The position numbers and the translations under genes were made by a program. DNA of 64,000 nt from UBA5195 sp034432755. GTDB taxonomy: Bacteria; Chloroflexota; Anaerolineae; Anaerolineales; Villigracilaceae. The notes beneath the pieces were generated by a model. It saw only the letters and a list, made by a program, of their open reading frames with translations. It had not been told where the DNA came from and made no database searches. This document shows, in pieces, positions 31,789 to 38,739 of the stretch. Each line of letters begins with the position of its first letter. Position 1 is the first letter of the stretch. Where the stretch lies: contig DAOUBQ010000101.1 in NCBI GenBank assembly GCA_034432755.1, positions 30,981 through 94,980 on the forward strand, given 5' to 3'.

Positions 31789-32873
31789 TGTTCGATGAGG
31801 CCGATGAATGACACTCCGGGCAGTCCGGCTTCGGGCGGGTAGGGGAAGCGAAAGACGCTGTGGGCTTCGTTCAGGTCGGCCAGGTCGCTCAGGCGGGAGA
31901 GGCTGGTTGGGTTGAAGTGAACAGGGGCGATTTCGAGCCTTTCGAGGCGTGCGCGCCACTCGCTGGCCTCATGGGTATTGGCTGGTGAAACGGTCAGGAA
32001 GCCGGGCGAGAGCAGGTCGGCGGTTTCACGGGTGAGGGCTGCGCCGATGGGGCGTGCCAGCGAATCGGTGACGCCCGCCGGGGAGAGGAGATGCACCTGC
32101 AACAGGTAATAGCGCTTCCAGGGGCTGAGCCGTCGGTCAATGAACGGTTCCACCCATTTATCGAAAGGTTGGGCCGGGTGCATCTGCGAGATGTTTTCGA
32201 GCGGGAAGGATACCGTTTTCATATCCCAGATGAACTGCCGTTCATCTCCTTCGATAATAGTGGGTTGCAGGCTGATATTGAGCATGGCAGGCCGGGGGTA
32301 ATTCCCCAAGGTTCGCCAGGTTTGCTCGTCGGAACGGTCGCTGGTCTGCCAGAATCCATTGACATACACCAAGCCTTTTTGGGTGCGGATTTGCGTTTCA
32401 AAGCGCAAAATCTGTGCCATGCTTTGGGCCGATTGACAGTGTGCCAGGACTTGCCTGCCGATGAGTTTTTCAAAGTTCTCTGGGGTGGTTGCCGGGTAAA
32501 TTTTATAGTCATAGGGGAAGGTCGAAGTCAACTCGTTGCAATAGTCCAGGGCATGTTCGCGCGCTTCTTGCTGGCTGGCGGCTTGCGCTCTGCCGAGCAG
32601 CGCCAAAAGAAGACCTTCCCCCGGAATTTGGGTGCAACGTAATGCGATGGCATGTTCTTTGGAAGCAGGCGCTTTGAACGGATTGCCGTGAAATTGTGAC
32701 TCGATGAAGAGTTTTTGGCGGTCGAGTGCCTCTACCAGCAAGGCGGCGGCGTTAAAGCCCCAGCGTAATTTTTGCAGCTCGGCAAACGGCTGCACGCATA
32801 CCTGGCAGGCAAAGACCGCCTGCCAGGCAGTTTCAGTTTGGTTGAGCTCCACCCAGGGTTTGCGCGCATCCAT
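31785..32873 (-). CDS. Uncharacterised protein, cassette gene 2
   Basis: A 362-residue soluble protein I cannot assign firmly. It contains GFNAAALLVEALDRQKLFIE, a long helical segment EAREHALDYCNELTSTFPYD, an internal strand-rich part and a C-terminal block AHSVFRFPYPPEAGLPGVSF. The overall pattern recalls N-terminal regions that precede the P-loop of some HerA/VirB4-like ATPases in Chloroflexota, but no Walker motif is present and the protein ends where the ATPase core would start. This similarity is from memory and weak. Three bases separate it from the SPFH gene, and its stop overlaps the next start. Confidence 0.5.
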   Translation of the reverse strand: MDARKPWVELNQTETAWQAVFACQVCVQPFAELQKLRWGFNAAALLVEALDRQKLFIESQFHGNPFKAPASKEHAIALRCTQIPGEGLLLALLGRAQAASQQEAREHALDYCNELTSTFPYDYKIYPATTPENFEKLIGRQVLAHCQSAQSMAQILRFETQIRTQKGLVYVNGFWQTSDRSDEQTWRTLGNYPRPAMLNISLQPTIIEGDERQFIWDMKTVSFPLENISQMHPAQPFDKWVEPFIDRRLSPWKRYYLLQVHLLSPAGVTDSLARPIGAALTRETADLLSPGFLTVSPANTHEASEWRARLERLEIAPVHFNPTSLSRLSDLADLNEAHSVFRFPYPPEAGLPGVSFIGLIEQ

Positions 32874-32876
32874 TGG

Positions 32877-34025
32877 CTATTTTTTCTTTTTCTTGGGGAT
32901 GAGCAGCTCGATGAATTCGTCGTTGTTTGAGTCTTTGGCGCTGCTCGTTGTGGGTTTGTCTGGCGCATCATCGGCAACGTTGGGCATGTCGGTGGTGAGT
33001 TTTTCGACCAGCTGCCGCACATCGTCTATACTTCGGGAAGCGCCGCCCATGGCCTGGGCTTGCATGAGCATTTTGAGGGCTTCGATACGGGCATCGATGA
33101 TTTTGAGATTTTCCTCGTGGCTGAACTTTGGTTTCTGGCGCATGAGTTCTAGTTCGAGGGTGAGTTTTTGCAGTTCGATGGCCACTTTTTCGGCATCGAA
33201 CAGGATTTCCCTGCGTTTTGTCTCGTTTTTTGCCTGCTGTTCGATGACTGTGCCTTGCTCGATTGTTAGCAGTTTTTGTCTTTTGCTGAGTTCCGTTCGC
33301 TGGTCGGTTTGTTTCATTTCCTTCCTGCCGGCCCGCAAGCGCACGGCCTCTTCTTCGCGCACGCCGAGCAGGCGTAAGTGTCCCCGGCGCTCAATGATGT
33401 TGACGTTATGCAGGTTGAACGCGCGGCAGGCTTCGCTCAGGTTGACCTGGAGTTTCACGGTATCCGAAATCTGGTCGTCGGTGATGATTTTTATCGGCTT
33501 AGCCGCAGCCGGCTCGTCGTTATCGGGGCGCTCATCAATGATTTCATCGTGCTTATGGGTGCGGATGACGTGCCGCAAGGCTGCCTCGCAGGCTTTGAAC
33601 AACGCATCCATTGGGTTACGGATGTTTTGGACAGCCAGCGAATCGTTTACCGTAAACGTGATACCGCACGAGAAGGTCACATCCGCGCCATCCAGCGTAA
33701 CCGCTTTGATGTCGGGCAGCACTTTGTATTGCTCGTGCCGGTCAACGTAGTAGATTTTATATTTTCCTGGAGAGAGTCGAATGTAGCCGCCTTCCGAAGG
33801 AATTCTGTTCCCGGCGGCAGAGACGACAATCGCATCGAGATTGGGGAAGGATGGTACATAACCTGCGCCCCAGATGTTCACATCGAGTGGATACGGCCCG
33901 GTGACGATTTCGTTTTCCGCAAACTGCGGTGGGAGCAGCCGCTGCCGTCGTCCCTGATACTCGGTGTACCACTTGATTAAATCAAAGCCGACTTCATCAT
34001 CTTCTTCTGGCGGAATTTGACTCAT
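32877..34025 (-). CDS. SPFH/Band-7-like protein, first gene of five-gene cassette
   Basis: A 382-residue protein with an SPFH (stomatin/prohibitin-like) domain at about 60-215: VTLDGADVTFSCGITFTVND, then AVQNIRNPMDALFKACEAAL and RHVIRTHKHDEII, followed by VNLSEACRAFNLHNVNI. Residues about 220-330 are a charged coiled coil, as in oligomeric SPFH scaffolds, and the tail ends in five lysines. Unlike most family members it has no membrane helix or hairpin; membrane contact, if any, would be peripheral. Its start at 34023-34025 follows an AT-rich promoter region. It heads a tightly packed run of five genes. Confidence 0.75.
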   Translation of the reverse strand: MSQIPPEEDDEVGFDLIKWYTEYQGRRQRLLPPQFAENEIVTGPYPLDVNIWGAGYVPSFPNLDAIVVSAAGNRIPSEGGYIRLSPGKYKIYYVDRHEQYKVLPDIKAVTLDGADVTFSCGITFTVNDSLAVQNIRNPMDALFKACEAALRHVIRTHKHDEIIDERPDNDEPAAAKPIKIITDDQISDTVKLQVNLSEACRAFNLHNVNIIERRGHLRLLGVREEEAVRLRAGRKEMKQTDQRTELSKRQKLLTIEQGTVIEQQAKNETKRREILFDAEKVAIELQKLTLELELMRQKPKFSHEENLKIIDARIEALKMLMQAQAMGGASRSIDDVRQLVEKLTTDMPNVADDAPDKPTTSSAKDSNNDEFIELLIPKKKKK

Positions 34026-34100
34026 GTTTTTACTCCCCGCGCTCCTGGGACTATCGTATGAATTGGCGGATAAAGTGGAAATTTGATGTGTATTAATATT

Positions 34101-34129
34101 AGTTTATATCGAATTTAATCAATTTTCAA
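34101..34129 (-). promoter_or_regulatory. Promoter of the five-gene cassette
   Basis: On the minus strand TTGAAA (34124-34129) is followed after 17 bases by TAAACT (34101-34106), about 75 bases before the SPFH start codon, in a sharply AT-rich stretch. Confidence 0.5.
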
Positions 34130-34234
34130 CCATATCACGAAATTGGTACAGATTCGTAAAGCGGGGAGGGCGATATTTATAGAGTTTTGTTAATCCTCTG
34201 ACAGAATCGCGTGATTGCCAGGCGCAAAGGTGGT

Positions 34235-34240
34235 TATAAT
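34235..34240 (+). promoter_or_regulatory. -10 box of bcp
   Basis: A perfect TATAAT lies 22 bases before the bcp ATG, implying a 5' leader of only about 15 bases that still contains GGAGG. The -35 region is weak. Confidence 0.5.
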
Positions 34241-34261
34241 AACTGCCGGAGGAAAAAAACG

Positions 34262-34723
34262 ATGACAATTTTACCTGGTACTCCTGCTCCCGATTTTGCG
34301 CTGTCTGATGAGACCGGCGCAGTACGCCGCCTGGCCGATTTCCGCGGGCAGACGCTTGTCCTGTATTTTTATCCGAAAGACGACACCCCTGGCTGCACCA
34401 CCGAAGCCTGCAACTTTCGCGACGATTACTCTGCTTATCAAGAAGCCGGGGTGACGATTCTGGGGGTGAGCCCCGATTCGCCTAAATCGCACGCCAAATT
34501 CAAGCAGAAATTCCAACTGCCTTTTTCGCTGCTGGCCGATGAAGACCATGCGGTTTGTGAAGCGTACAACGTGTGGGGGTCGAAAAAATTCATGGGAAAA
34601 GAATACATGGGCGTGCTGCGCACCACGTTTGTCATTGACCCAGAAGGAAAAGTTAAAAAAGTGTTCGAGAATGTCAAACCTGCCGACCACAGCGCCGAAG
34701 TGCTGGCGGCAGTAAAGGAGTAA
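34262..34723 (+). CDS. bcp: Thioredoxin-dependent peroxiredoxin (Bcp/PrxQ type)
   Basis: A 153-residue peroxidase reducing H2O2 and organic hydroperoxides at the expense of thioredoxin. YPKDDTPGCTTEACNFRDDY holds the peroxidatic Cys45 and resolving Cys50, the spacing of the PrxQ class. RTTFVIDPEGKV completes the thioredoxin-like fold. The ATG at 34262 has GGAGG upstream; an upstream in-frame start is unsupported. It is ten bases before the histidine kinase gene and may share its transcript. Confidence 0.95.
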   Translation: MTILPGTPAPDFALSDETGAVRRLADFRGQTLVLYFYPKDDTPGCTTEACNFRDDYSAYQEAGVTILGVSPDSPKSHAKFKQKFQLPFSLLADEDHAVCEAYNVWGSKKFMGKEYMGVLRTTFVIDPEGKVKKVFENVKPADHSAEVLAAVKE

Positions 34724-34732
34724 TCGCCACGC

Positions 34733-36532
34733 ATGGATGACCAGGAATTAGCACGCGCGCGCTGGGCTACATTTGCTGCGCTCGTTTTGGTGCTGGGGTT
34801 TTACCTGGGAATACAGGCCGCCTGGACGCTCTGGATTTCAATCCTGATTGCCGTACTCACAGCCGGGTTGCTGACCGCCGTTCTGGAATTTTGGCTGCGG
34901 CTCTCCTTGCGCCGCGTTGCCCGGCAGGATGTCACCGAATCTATCCACCATCAGTTGCATGCTGCGCTTGGGTTACAGCGTAAATTCCTCGAAGCGCTTT
35001 CAGAAAAAGATATCCTGGATGGGGTTCTGGAAAGCGGCCTGTCCGTTTTGCGCGCTTCTGGCGCCTCTTTCATCCCGCTCGACGAGTGGGGCCAGTCACT
35101 CCCGGCGCTGATTCAAGGCCAGGTGCCAACCATCGCCTTGCAAAGTTGGTCGCGCCGCCTGACCATGCCCGAAACTCGTCAGGCCTGTAAAAACTGTACC
35201 AGCATGCACGGTCAGCGGGGCTGTATCCTGATTCCAACGGATGCCCCGTTTTCGGCATCTGTTGATTGTTTCATGCTCCAAAGCGGCGGGCGTGACGTGG
35301 GCGTGGTCAATTTTTACTTTGACAGCAAATCTGTCATCGCTCCAGAAACGCGCCAGTACATCGAAGAAATCTTGCGACTGGCTGGTCAAGCGCTGGAGGG
35401 CTTACAAAAACGTAACCAGGAGATTGGCGCGCTGCTCTACCTGCAAACTTCCGCCACGCCACGTTCTGACCTTCCTTCCTTGCTTAAGAGCTTGCTCGAA
35501 AATATCCGTAATACGCTGGCGGTGGATTTTGCCTTGCTCTACATTCCGTCGGGATTGCCGGGTCAACTCCATACAGTCCCGCAGGTCTTCACCTGCCGCG
35601 ATGACGCCGTCGAGCAATCTCCCTCCATTCCTGACGGATTGTTCCTGGAAGGCATCTGGAAAAGCGTCCTTTCGACCGGGCATAGCATGTCGCTCGAGAA
35701 TGTCACCTTGAACAAGCGCGATACCTGGAAGACCCTGCACGCGGTCCCGTTGGTCTGGCAGACCCAAGGCCCGGAGGGGGTATTGTTGCTTGGCTCCAAT
35801 TCGGCCCAGGCCTTTGCCCAGCGCCACCAAGCCTTGCTCGAAACCCTGGCAGGCCAGGCCGCCTTGCTGATTCAGAACTCCCGACTGATGGTGCAACTGG
35901 AGTACCAGGCGGTGGTGGATGAGCGCGCTCGCCTGGCCCGTGAAATCCATGACGGGCTGGCTCAAACCCTGGCTTTCTTGAAAATTCAGGCCGCGCAGAT
36001 GCAAAATTATCTCTCGCGCGGAGAAATTGAGCGGCTTACCAATACGATCCAGGCCAGTTACCGCACCCTGTCGGATGCGTATATGGACGCGCGGCAGGCC
36101 ATCGAAAACCTGCGGCGCACTCCATCGGCCAGCCTGGCCGATTGGGTGCGGCAGGTTGCATCAGATTACGAGCAGGCGACCGGGCAGCCAGTCGCGCTCG
36201 ATGAGTTTAACCTGTCGGTTGAGTATCCGCCCAATGTGCAGGCCCAGTTGATACGCATCATCCAGGAAGCCTTAAGCAATGTTCGTAAACACGCCGCGTC
36301 GGAGCATGTGGCGATACGCGGAATCCAGAAGCCCGACAGCGTTCTGATTGAAGTGCGTGACGATGGCAGGGGCTTCGCGCCCGAACAGGTGGACAGCAGC
36401 CTGCGCTTTGGCCTGCGTGGGATGCATGAGCGCGCCGAGAGCATTGGGGCCGATTTCCAGATCGCCAGCCAGCCAGGGGCAGGAACCATTCTCTCGCTGC
36501 GTCTGCCTGTGTCTGTCAAGGAGAAACCATGA
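34733..36532 (+). CDS. Membrane-bound NarX/LiaS-class histidine kinase with GAF domains
   Basis: A 599-residue sensor kinase: two N-terminal membrane helices (about 10-55), a GAF-like region at about 85-220 that holds four cysteines (C152, C155, C164, C179), a second GAF at about 240-385, a HisKA_3 dimerisation helix with phospho-acceptor H406 in RLAREIHDGLAQTLA, and a HATPase domain (EALSNVRKHA, DDGRGFAPEQ, GLRGMHERAESIG). The cysteines could bind a metal or Fe-S cluster as an oxygen or redox sensor; that is inference. It overlaps the response regulator gene by four bases (ATGA) and lies upstream of the oxidase operon. Confidence 0.92.
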   Translation: MDDQELARARWATFAALVLVLGFYLGIQAAWTLWISILIAVLTAGLLTAVLEFWLRLSLRRVARQDVTESIHHQLHAALGLQRKFLEALSEKDILDGVLESGLSVLRASGASFIPLDEWGQSLPALIQGQVPTIALQSWSRRLTMPETRQACKNCTSMHGQRGCILIPTDAPFSASVDCFMLQSGGRDVGVVNFYFDSKSVIAPETRQYIEEILRLAGQALEGLQKRNQEIGALLYLQTSATPRSDLPSLLKSLLENIRNTLAVDFALLYIPSGLPGQLHTVPQVFTCRDDAVEQSPSIPDGLFLEGIWKSVLSTGHSMSLENVTLNKRDTWKTLHAVPLVWQTQGPEGVLLLGSNSAQAFAQRHQALLETLAGQAALLIQNSRLMVQLEYQAVVDERARLAREIHDGLAQTLAFLKIQAAQMQNYLSRGEIERLTNTIQASYRTLSDAYMDARQAIENLRRTPSASLADWVRQVASDYEQATGQPVALDEFNLSVEYPPNVQAQLIRIIQEALSNVRKHAASEHVAIRGIQKPDSVLIEVRDDGRGFAPEQVDSSLRFGLRGMHERAESIGADFQIASQPGAGTILSLRLPVSVKEKP

Positions 36533-37164
36533 ATCGCATTCGGATTGTGGTTGTGGATGACCATGCCCTCTTTCGGCGGGGACTCATTAGCCTGCTCGAA
36601 GAAATGCCAGAATTTCATGTCGTTGGGGAGGCTGTCAATGGGCAGGAAGCGCTCGCGGTGATTGAACGCGCCAGGCCGGATGTCGTCCTGCTCGACATCA
36701 ACATGCCGATTCTTGATGGCATCCAGACCCTGGGCGCTATCCGCAAAAAAGATACGGCCCAGAAAATCCTGATGCTGACCATCTCACAGAACGATGACGA
36801 CCTGATTGGCGCGATTGTGGCCGGGGCCAACGGTTATGTGTTGAAAAACACCGAACCCGATACGCTTAAAAACACTATTTCGCAGGTTTATGCTGGCAAC
36901 TCGGTTCTTTCCCCCGAAGTGACCGCGCGGGTGTTGCAGGCAGTCCGCCGTTCGCAGGCTGAACGAAATCGGGGCCTGTTGAGTGAGCGTGAAGTGGAAG
37001 TGCTAAAATGCCTTGCGCGCGGCCAGACCACCGCCCAGATTGCCAGCGTTCTTTTTATCTCCGAAAACACGGTCAAAACCCACATCCGGCACATTTTGGA
37101 AAAGATGGAAGTGAATAACCGCGCCGAAGCGGTTGCCAGGGCGGCGCAAATGGATTTGTTATAG
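36529..37164 (+). CDS. NarL/FixJ-family response regulator
   Basis: A 211-residue transcription regulator. The receiver domain has VVDDHALFRRGL, phospho-acceptor Asp in VVLLDINMPILDG, and the switch residues in LMLTISQND and GYVLKNTE. A LuxR-type helix-turn-helix (LSEREVEVLKCLARGQTTAQ, then ENTVKTHIRHILEKM) closes the protein. It is the cognate partner of the kinase just upstream and may control bcp or the downstream oxidase genes. Confidence 0.95.
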   Translation: MNRIRIVVVDDHALFRRGLISLLEEMPEFHVVGEAVNGQEALAVIERARPDVVLLDINMPILDGIQTLGAIRKKDTAQKILMLTISQNDDDLIGAIVAGANGYVLKNTEPDTLKNTISQVYAGNSVLSPEVTARVLQAVRRSQAERNRGLLSEREVEVLKCLARGQTTAQIASVLFISENTVKTHIRHILEKMEVNNRAEAVARAAQMDLL

Positions 37165-37167
37165 CAA

Positions 37168-37204
37168 AAAGCGGGTGATGGATAAATCACCCGCTTTGCT
37201 TTTT
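37168..37204 (+). terminator. Intrinsic terminator after the two-component pair
   Basis: AAAGCGGGTGAT pairs with ATCACCCGCTTT and is followed by GCTTTTTG. Confidence 0.85.
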
Positions 37205-37239
37205 GAAATCCCCCAAAGAACACAAGCCTTTAAATGACA

Positions 37240-37272
37240 AAACAGGGATAATTTGGTAAATTATCCCTGTTT
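37240..37272 (+). promoter_or_regulatory. Perfect 15-bp hairpin before the oxidase operon
   Basis: AAACAGGGATAATTT and AAATTATCCCTGTTT pair perfectly around GGT. It lies 30 bases before the degenerate receiver gene and is followed by CATCTTGTTTT. It could be a second terminator, an attenuator or a protein-binding site for the coxBA operon. Confidence 0.6.
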
Positions 37273-37301
37273 CATCTTGTTTTAAGGTGAGTAATTTCCT
37301 G

Positions 37302-37664
37302 ATGAACGATTCCCACGCACACGCCCGGCGCGTCCTGATTGTCTCAGCTAACCCGCTCTTTCGTGAAGGCTTGCGAAAGTTGTATGCTGAACGCTGGGGC
37401 GAAAAATCCGCGACGGTCAGATTGTTGACCACGCTGGAAGAAGCCCTGCCAGCCCTGGAAACGCGCCCCGACCTGGTGATTGTGGATTACGACGATAAAG
37501 CCATCAACCGCGACGTTTTTATGAAGAGTTTCGTCGCCGGGGAATCGCCCATGCAGGTCATGTTGGTCTCGCTGCAAGAATCGGGGCAGGTGGTGGTCTA
37601 TGACCGCCGCCCTATGACTTTTGCTCAGGCTGAAGATTGGCTGAGCAATCCCTGGGAAGAATAG
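37302..37664 (+). CDS. Degenerate receiver-domain protein
   Basis: A 120-residue stand-alone receiver-like protein: RVLIVSANPLFREGLRKLY opens the fold, but the acidic pair at the start of REC domains (Asp-Asp) is replaced by Ser-Ala, while a candidate acceptor remains in LVIVDYDDK. The switch Lys and Thr are not obvious. There is no output domain. It sits 31 bases before coxB and is probably co-transcribed with the oxidase. The ATG at 37302 is chosen; a GTG five codons upstream is possible. Confidence 0.65.
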   Translation: MNDSHAHARRVLIVSANPLFREGLRKLYAERWGEKSATVRLLTTLEEALPALETRPDLVIVDYDDKAINRDVFMKSFVAGESPMQVMLVSLQESGQVVVYDRRPMTFAQAEDWLSNPWEE

Positions 37665-37695
37665 TACAGCACTTTTACCGCGAGGAGATCGAAGT

Positions 37696-38724
37696 ATGCA
37701 GAATCTGCGTCACTATATCGTTATGGCAGTCCTGATAGCCGTTGTGTCCGTCCTGACCTACCTGGGATTGGATTCGCTGGGGTTGATGCCAGTCCCGGCC
37801 GCTGCGCAGGCTGGGTACATTGACTGGCTGATGGACTTGCAGGTCAAACTGATTGCCTTCTTCTTTGCACTCATCGTTGTTCCAATGGCTTACAGCCTGA
37901 TTGTCTTTCGCCGTAAACCGGGCGAAACTGGCGATGGCGAACACATCGAAGGCAATACTTCGCTCGAAGTGACCTGGACCTTCATCCCGCTGGTCATCGT
38001 GGTTGTCCTGGGCTACATCGGGGCCGACAACCTGGCGCAAGTCAAGCGGGTAGACCCGCAGGCATTGGAAATCAAGGTCGTTGGCTACCAATGGGGCTGG
38101 CGCTTCGAATACCCGGAAGGATTTGTCTCGAACACGCTTTATCTGCCGGTGGATAAGCAGGTGGTGCTGAAAATGGAATCGAACGATGTCTTGCACTCAT
38201 TTTGGGTGCCTGAGTTCCGCGTCAAGCACGACCTGGTGCCAGGGCGAATTGAAGATTACCGCATTACACCAACCATGATTGGCGATTACAAAGTGCGCTG
38301 CGCTGAAATTTGCGGTTCTTCTCATGCCTACATGGAATCGCCTATCAAAGTCCTTGCACAGGCTGATTATACGGCCTGGGTGAATGAGCAAGCCGCCATT
38401 GCCGCTGCCGAGGCCGAAGCCGCTCTGGCAAACCCCGACCCGAAACGTGGCGAAAAACTCTATAACGAGGCCGGCTGCAAAGCCTGTCACTCGTTGGATG
38501 GTTCTAAGGGAGTTGGCCCCTCCTGGAAAGGCTTGTGGGGCTCGCAGGTTCCCCTGGCCGATGGTACGACGGTTGTGGGCGACGAGGCTTACATCACCGA
38601 ATCTATCCGTAATCCCTCGGCAAAAGTACATCAGGGCTTTTCGCCCAATGCCATGCCCAATTTTTCTTATCTTAAAGACGGGCAAATTGCTGACCTCATC
38701 GAATTTATCAAAACCCTCAAGTAA
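37696..38724 (+). CDS. coxB: Cytochrome c oxidase subunit II with fused cytochrome c (caa3 type)
   Basis: Subunit II accepts electrons at the Cu-A site. The 342-residue protein has two membrane helices, a cupredoxin domain with VVGYQWGWRFEYP and the Cu-A ligands CAEICGSSHAYM, and a C-terminal cytochrome c domain with the heme motif CKACHSL and a distal Met in PNAMPNF. The fused heme makes this a caa3-type enzyme that needs no separate cytochrome c docking. GAGGAG precedes the ATG. It is the first structural gene of the oxidase operon. Confidence 0.97.
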   Translation: MQNLRHYIVMAVLIAVVSVLTYLGLDSLGLMPVPAAAQAGYIDWLMDLQVKLIAFFFALIVVPMAYSLIVFRRKPGETGDGEHIEGNTSLEVTWTFIPLVIVVVLGYIGADNLAQVKRVDPQALEIKVVGYQWGWRFEYPEGFVSNTLYLPVDKQVVLKMESNDVLHSFWVPEFRVKHDLVPGRIEDYRITPTMIGDYKVRCAEICGSSHAYMESPIKVLAQADYTAWVNEQAAIAAAEAEAALANPDPKRGEKLYNEAGCKACHSLDGSKGVGPSWKGLWGSQVPLADGTTVVGDEAYITESIRNPSAKVHQGFSPNAMPNFSYLKDGQIADLIEFIKTLK

Positions 38725-38739
38725 AGAAGGAGGCAGAGA

